DNA from: Flagellimonas oceanensis
Lineage (GTDB): Bacteria > Bacteroidota > Bacteroidia > Flavobacteriales > Flavobacteriaceae
Direction: 5' to 3'
Length of the DNA stretch: 64,000 nt
Assembly (NCBI RefSeq): GCF_003992595.1
Contig: NZ_RZNA01000005.1
Span: 115,731-179,730 of the forward strand
Under the pieces are notes generated by a model that searched no databases, had not been told where the DNA came from, and saw only the letters and a program-made list of their open reading frames with translations. The position numbers and the translations under genes were made by a program. Below are positions 27,682 to 37,499 of this stretch, piece by piece (position 1 is the stretch's first letter; each line of letters starts with the position of its first letter).

Positions 27682-30600
27682 TTGAAAAAAGGGGCAAAAC
27701 CAATACTTAAACCAATACGTTTTAAGTACATTTTCTTTGTTTTTTGTCTACTGTCCATATCCAACCTAATGGCACAGGAGACCAATGAGCAGGCTCAGGA
27801 TTCCGTGAAAACAGGAGTGGATCTTGGTCGCCTTATCATGGGGAATCCGGATAGCATTGTTGCAAAATACACTTACGACCCCAAGACCAATACATACGTT
27901 TATACGGAGAGCATAGGGGACTTCGATGTCAACTACCCTATCATCCTTACTCCCGAACAATACTACGACTTGGTGGAAAAGGAGCAGATGAAGCTCTATT
28001 TCAAACAAAAAGGGGATGCCTACGCAGGAAAAAAAGAGGGTAGTGAGGAAGCGCGGCGAAATCTTTTGCCCAATTTTTATGTGAACAGCAACTTTTTTGA
28101 GACCATTTTTGGGGGAAACACCATTGAAGTGATTCCACAAGGGTCAGTGGCCATGGACTTGGGTGTGCTGTGGCAGAAAAATGACAACCCGGCCCTATCC
28201 CCTAGGAACAGAACGAACCTTTCCTTTGATTTCGATCAACGAATCAGTTTGAGCTTGTTGGGAAAAGTGGGAGAGCGGCTTCAGGTATCCGCACAATATG
28301 ATACGGAAGCCACATTTGATTTCCAGAACCTTGTCAAATTGGATTATACCCCGACAGAGGACGATATCATACAGAAAATTGAAGTGGGTAACGTGAGCAT
28401 GCCGCTCAATAGTTCCTTGATTACGGGCGCACAGAGTTTGTTCGGTGTCAAAACACAACTTCAGTTTGGTAGGACTACCGTAACGGCTGTTTTTTCAGAA
28501 CAACGGTCACAAAACAACACAGTGGTCGCCCAAGGGGGCGGCACGGTCAACGAATTTGCATTGACGGCATTGGATTATGATGAGGACAGGCACTTTTTCC
28601 TAGCGCATTATTTCCGTGACAATTATGATCGTGCATTGGAATTCTACCCATTCATTCAAAGTAGGGTGCAGATTACCCGTTTGGAGGTTTGGGTGACCAA
28701 TAGAAACCAGCAAACAACGAATGTTAGAAATGTTGTGGCCATTCAGGATTTGGGTGAGGCCATTTCCGATAATACCCGTATCGGTGTCAACAATGGAGAT
28801 CCAGCAGGATTTTTCAATAACCAAGCCGTTGCCAGCGGACTTCCACAGAACGGCGCCAATGCCTACGACCCCAATCAAATCGGGAGTGGGGCACTGACAC
28901 CGGCCATTCGTGACATCGCCACGGTGGAATCCGGGTTCAATGTGCCCGGATATACCGTGAATCAAGGATTTGATTATGCGATTTTGGAAAATGCCAGAAA
29001 GTTGGTTCAAGGAAGGGATTATGAGTTCGATTCCCAATTGGGGTACATCTCCTTGAGTCAGAGTTTGAGCAACGATGAGGTGCTGGGTGTGGCTTTTCAG
29101 TATACCTATGATGGGGAAGTTTATCAGGTAGGGGAGTTTGCCAATGGAGGTGTGGATGCCACCACGATACCCCCGAATTCCAATTTGATAGAGAACAATG
29201 CATTGGTCTTGAAATTGCTTAAGAGCAACATTACCAACGTGGTAGACCCTATTTGGGATTTGATGATGAAGAACATTTATTCCACAGGGGCCTATCAATT
29301 GAGTCAAGAGGATTTCAAACTGAACATTCTCTATTCCGACCCCACACCAAGAAACTATATTACCCCGGTTGACCCCAATGCCGGATGGCCCGAAGGATTG
29401 CAAGATCAAATATTGCTGAGTGTCTTCAATCTGGATCAGCTCAACATGTACAATGATGTACAGCCGGGCGGGGATGGATTTTTTGATTACGTTGAAGGAA
29501 TAACGGTGGATTCGCAATCAGGGCGAATTATCTTTACCAAGGTGGAACCCTTCGGGGAGTATCTCTTTGAGAAGTTGGGCGGCGGTACTTATGATGTGGA
29601 AAATGACCAAGGGTATAACCCGAACCAGAGGAAATATGTGTTCCGTAACATGTACGCCAAGACCAAGGCGGCATCATTGCAAAATGCGGAAAAGAACCGA
29701 TTCCAGATCAAAGGGCGGTATACTTCGCAATCCAACAACGGTATTCCGATCGGGGCCTTCAATGTGCCGCAGGGTTCGGTTACCGTGACCGCGGGCGGAA
29801 GACAGTTGCAGGAAGGCATTGACTATACGGTGAACTATCAGGCGGGTACGGTACAATTGCTCGACCCCAGTCTGGAGGCATCGAATACCCCCATCAACAT
29901 TTCAGTGGAGAACAATGCGGTATTTGGTCAACAGACCAGGCGTTTTGCAGGAGTCAATGTAGAGCACAAGTTCAATGATAAGTTTGTTTTGGGCGGTACG
30001 TTCCTCAATTTGAACGAGCGTCCCCTAACACAGAAATCGAATTACGGGATTGAACCCGTCAACAATACCATTTTCGGACTGAATGGAAATTTCAGTACCG
30101 AAATGCCATTCTTGACAAGACTGGCCAATAAGTTGCCGAACATTGATACGGATGTGCCTTCCAACCTGTCTTTGCGCGGCGAGGTGGCGTTCTTGCGACC
30201 CAATTCGCCCAAAAACGCGGACTTTAGGGGTGAAACCACTACTTATTTGGATGATTTTGAAGGAGCACAGGCGTTGATCGATATTCGTTCCTCCTTGGGA
30301 TGGACCTTGGCCAGTCCGCCAGTGGAATTCATAAATGATAGAACAGGGATTGATGTGGGCCACGAGCGTGCAAAAATGGCGTGGTACACCATCGACCCTA
30401 TTTTTTATACCAATCAGAGACCATCGGGGATGTCGGACAACGATATTTCCCTCAACTCGACCCGTAGGGTCTTCATTGACGAGGTGTTCACCGAAACGGA
30501 TATTGCCCAGGGACAGACCCAGGTGCAGAGCACGCTCGATGTTGTGTACTACCCGAACGATAAGGGACCGTACAATGCCAATCCAAGTTTTGAATCCGAG

Positions 30601-33600
30601 ACACCGGCTGCCAAATGGGGTGGGATCATGCGACCATTGAGCAGCACCAACTTTGAGCAGTCCAATGTGGAATTTGTCCAGTTTTGGGTGTTGGATCCCT
30701 ATATTGATGGGGAAACTGCCGATGGCAATGCAGGTGAGCTTGTATTCAACCTGGGTAATATTTCCGAGGACATCCTAAAGGATGGTAGGAAACAATACGA
30801 AAATGGATTGCCCGCAAGTACCAATAACGAGGTGCCAAGGGAAACCGTTTGGGGGCAAGTGCCCTCCACACAATCTTTGGTGTATGCCTTTGATGCGGAT
30901 GAGGCCAATAGGACGGCCCAGGATGTTGGTTTGGATGGCTACGATGATGCCCAGGAAGCTTCCATATATAATGGTCCCGCAGAAGACCCTGCTTTGGATA
31001 ACTATCAATATTACCTGAACCGCGAGGGCGGTATTTTGGAACGCTATTTTGATTTCAACAATACACAGGGCAACTCGCCAGTGGCGGTGACGAACACCAA
31101 TAGGGGTTCGACCACGCTGCCCGATGTGGAGGATATCGACAGGGATTTGACCATGAACACGGTAAACAGCTACTACGAGTACCGTATTCAGATAAAACCA
31201 AACACCACTATTGATGACCAATATGTGACCGATATCCGCGAAGGACAGACCCCGACCTTGCCCAATGGTACGCAATTGAACCGTAGATGGATCCAGTATA
31301 AGATTCCATTGAGCGATTTTACCGATGCCGTAGGGGGAATCTCGGATTTCAGGTCCATCAGCTTTATGCGAATGTACCTTACCGGGTTCTCGGATGATGT
31401 GGTGCTTCGTTTTGCGACCCTCGACTTGGTACGTGGTGATTGGAGGACATACACCAATACCCTGCAGCCTGGATTTGACAACGATCCTTCGGATGATGCC
31501 ACTGTTACCGATGTGAACACTGTGAACATCGAGGAAAACTACGGAAGACAGCCGATACCCTATGTGTTGCCTCCCGGAGTGGTCCGTGAACAGCTCAACA
31601 ACAACAATACGATCATTCGTCAAAATGAGCAGTCCCTCTCTTTTGTGGTGGAGAACTTGGAGTCCCAGGATGCCCGAGGGGTGTTCAAAAATGTAAATAT
31701 CGATGTGCGTCAGTATAAACGTTTGAAAATGTTCATGCATGCCGAGAAAATATTCAATACCGATTACTCGGACAGTGATACGCCTTTGGTCGGTTTCTTG
31801 AGAATCGGTACCGATTTCTCCGAAAATTTCTACCAGATAGAACTACCACTTCAATTCACTTCATTTGGAGCTTCATCCGCAGAAGAAATTTGGCCCAGTG
31901 TCAACGAAATAGATGTTGCATTGAGTGACTTGAACAAGGTAAAATCCAAAGGGATATCCAATCAGACCTTGGATGAGATCAACTACTATGAAATTGTGGA
32001 TGGCGAAGCCGTACTTGTGGATGAGTTTGCTCCCCGAACCTTGGGCAGGGTCCGTATAGGAATCAGGGGTAACCCGTCTTTGGGAAGTATTCGCGGTATG
32101 ATGGTGGGTATCAAAAACATTGATGATATTCCAGCCCGAGGCGAAGTGTGGTTCAATGAACTTCGATTGGCGGGCCTTGAAAACAACGGTGGTTGGGCCG
32201 CGACTGCAGCCTTGGATGCCAATGTGGCCGACTTCGCCAATGTTACGGCAACGGGAAGTAGAAGCACATCTGGTTTTGGTTCCATTGACCAAAAACCCAC
32301 AGAGCGCGCTTTGGAAGATGCCATCTCATACGATGTGGTGACCAATGTGAACGTAGGGCAGTTGTTCCCCAAAAAATGGAACCTGCAATTACCGTTCAAC
32401 TATGGGATTTCCGAAACCCTGATCACTCCGGAGTTCGACCCCGTGTACGATGACCTACGGTTGGATGATAGGATTGCCGCTGCTGCAACTCCTGAGGAGG
32501 CAGAAACCATAAAGGAACAGGCGGAGGATTACACCAAGCGAACCAGTATCAACTTGATAGGAGTAAGGAAAAATAGGGGGGAGGAAGCTGAAGAGAATTT
32601 CTTCGATGTGGAAAACTTTACCTTCAATTATTCCTACAACGAAACCGACCATAGGGATTTTGAGGTGGCCGAACTTCGTGATCAGAATGTTTCCACTGGA
32701 TTTGTGTACAATCACAATTTTAGGCCGGCACCCGTAGCACCCTTTGCCAAAAAGGACTCCATGCTCACAAGCAAATATTGGCAGTGGCTGAAGGATTTGA
32801 ATTTCAATGCCCTTCCCACAAGCTTTTCGGTAAATGCCAATTACAATCGTTCCTTTAATCAACAGCGGTACAGGGATGTATTGGAACCAGGGGTGGATGC
32901 TTTGGAATTGCCCTTGTTGCAACAACGAAACTATTTGTTCAACTGGCAGTATGCACTCAATTACAGCATCACGAAATCGTTGCGATTGAACCTGACCGCC
33001 TCCAACAATAATATTGTCCGTAACTATTTCAATGTCGATGATGATCGGGATTCAGGTATCAACCAGGCCCTGGACCTTTGGGATGGCTTTTTCGATATAG
33101 GAGAACCAAACAGGCATGCCCAGCAAATGCAGTTGAACTATGAACTGCCGTTCAGCAAAATACCTTTCCTCAATTTTATAAATGCACAATATTCCTACAC
33201 CAGTAATTTTGATTGGCAACGGGGTGGCGATGCATTGAGGCAGGTGGCCGGTGTGGATATCAACACGGTTCAAAATGCCAGTACCCATACGTTGACGGCG
33301 AACATGAGCATGCAGCGCTTTTATGACTTTTTGGGTCTTAAGAGGCGTGATGGAAAAGTGACCGCAAACCAAGCTGCTGTACGAAGGGACAAAGCGGGCA
33401 ACCCTGCTGATGGTGAAGATGCCAATGGACCTCGAAAAACCAGCAAGGGCTTCAATACCATGGTGGATATCTTGACCATGGTAAAACGGGTCAATGTCAA
33501 TTACAGTGAAAACCGGGGAACGGTACTGCCAGGGTACACACAATCCATAGGGTTTATCGGAACTACACGTCCCACTTTGGGTTTTGTCTTCGGAAGTCAG

Positions 33601-34785
33601 GCGGATGTGCGGTTCGAGGCCGCGCGTAATGGATGGTTGACGAATTATCCCGAGTACAGTAGGCAGTTCATGCAAAATACGAACAAGCAGTTGACCATTA
33701 CCGCCACGGCTCAGCCTACCCAGGATTTGACCATTGACTTGAGTGCGGATAGAAATTACATGAGTTCGTTGCAGGAAAGCTATAGCCCTGAGAATTGGGC
33801 CAATGGTCTTGATGGATTGATCAACGAGATGGGGAACTTCAGCATCTCCACGGTGATGATAGGAACGGTGTTCAAGAAGAGCGATGAGTTCGACTCCGAA
33901 ACCTTTGAGCAATTCAAACAGAACAGGATCACCATTGCCAACAGGTTGGTATCCGATAGGGGGGAGAGTCCCGGTACATTGGATGAGGATGGTTTTCCGG
34001 AACGTTACGGTAAAACACAGCAGGATGTATTGCTTCCAGCATTCTTTGCTGCCTATACGGGACAGGATGTGGATCGGGTGAACATGGATGCTTTCCGAGA
34101 TATTCCCATCCCGAACTGGAACATGAAGTACACGGGTTTGATGAAAAACAGGTGGTTCAAGAAGAAATTCAAGCGTTTTTCCTTGAGTCATGGGTATCGC
34201 GCAGCTTATAGCGTGAACTCGTTCCAGACCAATTTGGAGCGTCAGAATACCACCTATGACCCGGAAAATGGGGATTTGTTGCCCAAGACCCTCATTAATA
34301 ATGTGGTTTTGACCGATGAGTTCAGCCCGTTGATGCGAGTGGACTTTGAAATGCAGAACTCCTTTAGTTTTTTGGCCGAGGTACGGACCAGTAGAACCTT
34401 GTCCCTGAGTTTTGACAATAATTTGTTGACTGAGATCAATGGTAACGAATATACCTTGGGACTGGGTTATCGATTCAAGGATGTGAAGTTCGTGACCAAT
34501 ATCGGGGGCGAAAAAACCCGTTTGAAAGGGGACCTGAACTTGAAGGCAGACCTATCACTCCGTGATAACATCACGATCATCCGAAATTTGGATATCGATA
34601 ACAATCAGATCACATCGGGCCAACGATTGATGTCCATAAAGTTCACTGCGGACTATGCGTTGAGCAAGAGTTTGAACGCCATGTTCTTCTATGATCACTC
34701 CTTCTCTGAATTTGCTGTTTCCACTGCTTTTCCGCAGACAACCATCAATACGGGCTTTACATTGCGGTACAACTTTGGGAACTAA
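27682..34785 (+). CDS. sprA: Type IX secretion system outer-membrane translocon SprA (SovK)
   Basis: SprA forms the giant beta-barrel pore of the type IX secretion system that moves adhesins, enzymes and gliding proteins across the outer membrane. The 2367-residue length, the signal peptide (about 1-32, ending NLMAQ) and the C-terminal beta-strand ending FTLRYNFGN fit the family. The plug/barrel region is rich in alternating hydrophobic strands, with phrases such as LSFDFDQRISLSLLGKVGERLQ and NFRGETTTYLDDFEGAQ. The start is a TTG, 5 bases after the ruvA stop; no ATG upstream of the signal peptide is in frame, so translation is probably coupled to ruvA. PorP/SprF at 56372 is a related component. 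Confidence 0.97.
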   Translation: MKKGAKPILKPIRFKYIFFVFCLLSISNLMAQETNEQAQDSVKTGVDLGRLIMGNPDSIVAKYTYDPKTNTYVYTESIGDFDVNYPIILTPEQYYDLVEKEQMKLYFKQKGDAYAGKKEGSEEARRNLLPNFYVNSNFFETIFGGNTIEVIPQGSVAMDLGVLWQKNDNPALSPRNRTNLSFDFDQRISLSLLGKVGERLQVSAQYDTEATFDFQNLVKLDYTPTEDDIIQKIEVGNVSMPLNSSLITGAQSLFGVKTQLQFGRTTVTAVFSEQRSQNNTVVAQGGGTVNEFALTALDYDEDRHFFLAHYFRDNYDRALEFYPFIQSRVQITRLEVWVTNRNQQTTNVRNVVAIQDLGEAISDNTRIGVNNGDPAGFFNNQAVASGLPQNGANAYDPNQIGSGALTPAIRDIATVESGFNVPGYTVNQGFDYAILENARKLVQGRDYEFDSQLGYISLSQSLSNDEVLGVAFQYTYDGEVYQVGEFANGGVDATTIPPNSNLIENNALVLKLLKSNITNVVDPIWDLMMKNIYSTGAYQLSQEDFKLNILYSDPTPRNYITPVDPNAGWPEGLQDQILLSVFNLDQLNMYNDVQPGGDGFFDYVEGITVDSQSGRIIFTKVEPFGEYLFEKLGGGTYDVENDQGYNPNQRKYVFRNMYAKTKAASLQNAEKNRFQIKGRYTSQSNNGIPIGAFNVPQGSVTVTAGGRQLQEGIDYTVNYQAGTVQLLDPSLEASNTPINISVENNAVFGQQTRRFAGVNVEHKFNDKFVLGGTFLNLNERPLTQKSNYGIEPVNNTIFGLNGNFSTEMPFLTRLANKLPNIDTDVPSNLSLRGEVAFLRPNSPKNADFRGETTTYLDDFEGAQALIDIRSSLGWTLASPPVEFINDRTGIDVGHERAKMAWYTIDPIFYTNQRPSGMSDNDISLNSTRRVFIDEVFTETDIAQGQTQVQSTLDVVYYPNDKGPYNANPSFESETPAAKWGGIMRPLSSTNFEQSNVEFVQFWVLDPYIDGETADGNAGELVFNLGNISEDILKDGRKQYENGLPASTNNEVPRETVWGQVPSTQSLVYAFDADEANRTAQDVGLDGYDDAQEASIYNGPAEDPALDNYQYYLNREGGILERYFDFNNTQGNSPVAVTNTNRGSTTLPDVEDIDRDLTMNTVNSYYEYRIQIKPNTTIDDQYVTDIREGQTPTLPNGTQLNRRWIQYKIPLSDFTDAVGGISDFRSISFMRMYLTGFSDDVVLRFATLDLVRGDWRTYTNTLQPGFDNDPSDDATVTDVNTVNIEENYGRQPIPYVLPPGVVREQLNNNNTIIRQNEQSLSFVVENLESQDARGVFKNVNIDVRQYKRLKMFMHAEKIFNTDYSDSDTPLVGFLRIGTDFSENFYQIELPLQFTSFGASSAEEIWPSVNEIDVALSDLNKVKSKGISNQTLDEINYYEIVDGEAVLVDEFAPRTLGRVRIGIRGNPSLGSIRGMMVGIKNIDDIPARGEVWFNELRLAGLENNGGWAATAALDANVADFANVTATGSRSTSGFGSIDQKPTERALEDAISYDVVTNVNVGQLFPKKWNLQLPFNYGISETLITPEFDPVYDDLRLDDRIAAAATPEEAETIKEQAEDYTKRTSINLIGVRKNRGEEAEENFFDVENFTFNYSYNETDHRDFEVAELRDQNVSTGFVYNHNFRPAPVAPFAKKDSMLTSKYWQWLKDLNFNALPTSFSVNANYNRSFNQQRYRDVLEPGVDALELPLLQQRNYLFNWQYALNYSITKSLRLNLTASNNNIVRNYFNVDDDRDSGINQALDLWDGFFDIGEPNRHAQQMQLNYELPFSKIPFLNFINAQYSYTSNFDWQRGGDALRQVAGVDINTVQNASTHTLTANMSMQRFYDFLGLKRRDGKVTANQAAVRRDKAGNPADGEDANGPRKTSKGFNTMVDILTMVKRVNVNYSENRGTVLPGYTQSIGFIGTTRPTLGFVFGSQADVRFEAARNGWLTNYPEYSRQFMQNTNKQLTITATAQPTQDLTIDLSADRNYMSSLQESYSPENWANGLDGLINEMGNFSISTVMIGTVFKKSDEFDSETFEQFKQNRITIANRLVSDRGESPGTLDEDGFPERYGKTQQDVLLPAFFAAYTGQDVDRVNMDAFRDIPIPNWNMKYTGLMKNRWFKKKFKRFSLSHGYRAAYSVNSFQTNLERQNTTYDPENGDLLPKTLINNVVLTDEFSPLMRVDFEMQNSFSFLAEVRTSRTLSLSFDNNLLTEINGNEYTLGLGYRFKDVKFVTNIGGEKTRLKGDLNLKADLSLRDNITIIRNLDIDNNQITSGQRLMSIKFTADYALSKSLNAMFFYDHSFSEFAVSTAFPQTTINTGFTLRYNFGN

Positions 34786-34829
34786 TGAATAACATAATTT
34801 GCTTTTCCTTCATTTTGGGGCAAAGTTTC

Positions 34830-34861
34830 TTTGAAAAACTTTCCGCAATCCGTTACATTTG
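34830..34861 (+). promoter_or_regulatory. Promoter of gcvH
   Basis: TTTG (34830-34833), a 20-base spacer and TACATTTG (34854-34861) form an essentially perfect Bacteroidota promoter. The gcvH ATG is 27 bases downstream of it. Confidence 0.75.
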
Positions 34862-34888
34862 CCCATCGACTAATTCAAACATAAAGTA

Positions 34889-35269
34889 ATGAACATACCA
34901 TCAGAATTAAAGTACACAAAGGACCATGAGTGGGTCAAGATAGATGGAGATATCGCAACTGTGGGAATCACGGATTTCGCCCAAAGCGAACTAGGGGATA
35001 TCGTTTACGTTGAAGTGGAAACCTTGGACGAAACATTGGATAAAGAAGAGGTTTTTGGAACAGTTGAAGCCGTAAAGACCGTTTCTGATTTGTTTTTGCC
35101 GTTGAGCGGTGAGATCATTGAATTCAATGAAGCTTTGGAGGATGAGCCCGAAAAAGTGAATTCTGACCCTTATGGAGAAGGCTGGATGGTAAAAATAAAA
35201 CTAAGCGAACCTTCCGAAGTGGAGGAGTTGATGAGTGCCGACGACTACAAGGCATTGATAGGTGCTTAA
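34889..35269 (+). CDS. gcvH: Glycine cleavage system H protein
   Basis: The H protein shuttles the aminomethyl group of glycine between the P, T and L proteins on a lipoyl arm. The 126-residue protein has the expected [30 protein letters not shown] start (split here only by reading) and the lipoylation site Lys63 in [11 protein letters not shown]. Standard length, cytoplasmic. No gcvP or gcvT is in the window, which is normal for Flavobacteriia. It overlaps the next gene by 8 bases. Confidence 0.97.
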   Translation: MNIPSELKYTKDHEWVKIDGDIATVGITDFAQSELGDIVYVEVETLDETLDKEEVFGTVEAVKTVSDLFLPLSGEIIEFNEALEDEPEKVNSDPYGEGWMVKIKLSEPSEVEELMSADDYKALIGA

Positions 35270-35669
35270 GAAAAACATATATACCTTATTGTTCCTAAGC
35301 TGGGTAGTGGTCATTACCATGCTCAGCTTATTTTCTTTCTCGAGCATGGATTTGGATACGGGGACGCTGAATATCCCGTATGCCGATAAAATTACCCATT
35401 TCATATTTTATTTGGTGTTCGCCTTTGTAGGATGTCTAAGCTTACGGGAAAGGACCTTGGGAAGCCTTGGATTACGCAAAACCTTGATTATTGTCTTGTT
35501 TTTCGCTATATTATATGGAATACTTATTGAGGTATTGCAATACACGATCACAACCGATAGAATGGCCGAGTTTGGAGATGTTTTGGCAAATACCTTGGGA
35601 GCATTTGCAGGAATTGGACTGATTCGGTGGGTTTTTTCTAAGAAAAACCCGTTAAAATGGAAATTTTAA
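35262..35669 (+). CDS. VanZ-like membrane protein
   Basis: The 135-residue protein has four hydrophobic helices (about 5-22, 42-58, 70-92, 105-122). It carries the VanZ-family pattern [16 protein letters not shown] and the acidic [11 protein letters not shown]...[18 protein letters not shown]. VanZ is linked to teicoplanin resistance in Gram-positives, but the role of Bacteroidota homologues is unknown. The start is a GTG inside the gcvH stop region, so translation is probably coupled. gcvH-vanZ-tonB is a recurrent order in this family. Confidence 0.82.
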   Translation: MLKKNIYTLLFLSWVVVITMLSLFSFSSMDLDTGTLNIPYADKITHFIFYLVFAFVGCLSLRERTLGSLGLRKTLIIVLFFAILYGILIEVLQYTITTDRMAEFGDVLANTLGAFAGIGLIRWVFSKKNPLKWKF

Positions 35670-35732
35670 TTGTTTATTTAACCAATTAATAATTAAATTA
35701 GCAAACACTAAATTTAGAAAAGGAGAAAAAGG

Positions 35733-36437
35733 ATGGAACCAAAAAAGAACCCGAAAGCAGATGTAGGAAGAAACAGCGCACTATATTTCGTTATAGGATT
35801 GGCTGCTGTTTTGGCATTGGTCTACGGAGCCATGGAGTGGAAAAAATATGATAAGGCCAATGATTACGACATTTCCATGAATGTTGAAGATCAGTTGGAC
35901 GAAGAAGTGCCAATGACCGAGCAAATCAAGACTCCACCGCCACCACCGCCACCTGCTGCCCCCGAAGTTATCGAGGTTGTAGAAGATGAAGAAGAAGTGG
36001 AAGAGACCGTAATCGAGTCTACTGAAACCAGCCAAGAGGAAGAGGTAGTCGAAATCGAGGAAGTTGTAGTGGAAGAAGTGGAAGAAGATATTTCAGTGCC
36101 TTTCGCCGTAATCGAGGACGTGCCAGTATTCCCAGGTTGTGAAGGAGCTAGCGATAAGAAGGCTTGTTTCCAGGAAATGATGCAGAAACACATCCGTAAG
36201 AACTTCCGTTACCCAGAAATCGCTCAGGAAATGGGTGTTCAAGGTAGGGTGAGTGTGATTTTCGTTATCCAAAAAGATGGTAGCATCGGAAACATCAGAA
36301 TGCGAGGACCGGATAAAAATTTAGAAGCTGAGGCACTGCGTATTATAGAAAAACTGCCTAAAATGACTCCTGGAAAACAAAGAGGAAGACCAGTAAAGGT
36401 TCCTTTCAGTATTCCAATTACATTTAAGCTTCAGTAA
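35733..36437 (+). CDS. Energy transducer TonB
   Basis: TonB carries energy from the ExbBD motor to outer-membrane receptors. The 234-residue protein has a short cytoplasmic start, one membrane helix (about 17-33), a proline run at about 68-74, then a highly acidic Glu/Val linker (about 80-125). The C-terminal TonB domain (about 135-234) includes NFRYPEIAQEMGVQGRVSVI and ends VPFSIPITFKLQ. The proline/glutamate linker would span the periplasm. A good ribosome-binding-like AGGAGAAAAAGG precedes the ATG. Two hairpins follow the stop. Confidence 0.9.
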   Translation: MEPKKNPKADVGRNSALYFVIGLAAVLALVYGAMEWKKYDKANDYDISMNVEDQLDEEVPMTEQIKTPPPPPPPAAPEVIEVVEDEEEVEETVIESTETSQEEEVVEIEEVVVEEVEEDISVPFAVIEDVPVFPGCEGASDKKACFQEMMQKHIRKNFRYPEIAQEMGVQGRVSVIFVIQKDGSIGNIRMRGPDKNLEAEALRIIEKLPKMTPGKQRGRPVKVPFSIPITFKLQ

Positions 36438-36450
36438 AAACAAATATAGT

Positions 36451-36468
36451 TTCCTGTCGAGGCAGGAA
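36451..36468 (+). other. Small hairpin after tonB
   Basis: TTCCTG (36451-36456) and CAGGAA (36463-36468) form a 6-bp stem with a 6-base loop. It has no T-run and stands just before the true terminator. Confidence 0.5.
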
Positions 36469-36471
36469 TGG

Positions 36472-36503
36472 AAAAAGCCCTGATGGAAACGTCAGGGCTT
36501 TTT
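36472..36503 (+). terminator. Intrinsic terminator after tonB
   Basis: AGCCCTGA (36476-36483) and TCAGGGCT (36492-36499) form a perfect 8-bp stem with an 8-base loop, extended by an A-tract and a T-tract. It ends the gcvH-vanZ-tonB unit and could work in both directions. Confidence 0.92.
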
Positions 36504-36544
36504 TTGTGGATTTAACCCAAAGAATCATAAAACTTTAGCTTTGG

Positions 36545-36575
36545 TTGCAAAAGATATGCACTGGCGTTATCTTTG
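36545..36575 (+). promoter_or_regulatory. Promoter of the cyoE-cox assembly operon
   Basis: TTG (36545-36547), a 20-base spacer and TATCTTTG (36568-36575, exact TAnnTTTG) stand just upstream of the cyoE ATG. They lie within a longer open frame that begins at 36541, which argues that the longer frame is not the true start. Confidence 0.65.
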
Positions 36576-36588
36576 CCAGCCAATAAAG

Positions 36589-37497
36589 ATGTGGATGAAA
36601 TCTGCCGTAGGTTCCGTAAAAAATAACACCCTTTCCTTACTACTTTCCGATTTTAAGGAGATTACCAAGGCCAAACTGGCCGTTAGTGTGGTTTTCTCTT
36701 CCATCGCGGGGTATTTTCTAGGCGCATACCAGATCGATATTGTTTCCCTTTTGTTATTGATGTTCGGTGGCTATTGTATGGTCGGGGCCTCAAATGCATA
36801 TAATCAGATCATAGAAAAGGATTTGGATGCTTTGATGAAGCGTACCCGAAACAGGCCTATCCCATCAGGGAGAATGTCCGTGAGAACCGCTTTGATCATT
36901 GCCGTGGTCTTGACGGTCTTGGGGGTGTTGGCACTATTTGCCCTAAGCCCCAAAACAGCGATGTTCGGAGCTATTTCCATCTTTTTGTACACCAGCGTGT
37001 ATACCCCTTTGAAAACAAAATCGCCACTTTCGGTTTTTGTGGGGGCGTTTCCAGGGGCCATTCCCTTTATGCTGGGGTGGGTCGCTGCTACGGATGATTT
37101 TGGCATCGAGCCCGGAACATTGTTCATGATTCAGTTCTTTTGGCAGTTCCCACACTTTTGGGCACTGGGCTGGATGCTTGATGAAGATTATAAACAAGCG
37201 GGATTCAAAATGCTGCCTACGGGCAAAAAGGACAAGGGTACTGCATTGCAGATTATCCTTTATACCATCTGGATGATCGTCATCTCCATAATTCCCGTAT
37301 TCGGTTTCACGGGGAGATTGCACCTTTCCATTCCAGCGGCCGCGATTGTATTGCTGTCTGGATTGGTCATGTTGTTTTTCGCCTTCAAATTATATGAAAA
37401 CAGGGACAACCCATCAGCACGTAAGTTGATGTTGGCCAGTGTTACCTATATATCATTGATTCAAATAGTGTACGTAATAGATAAGTTTATAAGCTAA
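36589..37497 (+). CDS. cyoE: Protoheme IX farnesyltransferase (heme O synthase)
   Basis: This enzyme attaches a farnesyl group to haem b to give haem O, the precursor of haem A for the oxidase. The protein has eight to nine membrane helices and the UbiA-type first Asp motif NAYNQIIEKDLDALMKRT, followed by RNRPIPSGRM; a second acidic loop is DEDYKQAGFKMLP. The frame can be opened at 36541, but a -7 promoter element at 36568-36575 lies inside that extension, so I start at the ATG 36589 (36595 is also possible). It lies 2 bases before the first subunit III gene, in keeping with a role in oxidase assembly. Confidence 0.93.
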   Translation: MWMKSAVGSVKNNTLSLLLSDFKEITKAKLAVSVVFSSIAGYFLGAYQIDIVSLLLLMFGGYCMVGASNAYNQIIEKDLDALMKRTRNRPIPSGRMSVRTALIIAVVLTVLGVLALFALSPKTAMFGAISIFLYTSVYTPLKTKSPLSVFVGAFPGAIPFMLGWVAATDDFGIEPGTLFMIQFFWQFPHFWALGWMLDEDYKQAGFKMLPTGKKDKGTALQIILYTIWMIVISIIPVFGFTGRLHLSIPAAAIVLLSGLVMLFFAFKLYENRDNPSARKLMLASVTYISLIQIVYVIDKFIS

Positions 37498-37499
37498 AA

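Noticed and set aside
33052..34191. A 379-codon open frame on the minus strand inside sprA, and others at 30775 and 28600
   Set aside because: Antisense to the sprA frame, with no signal peptide or motif; they arise from codon bias in a very long gene.
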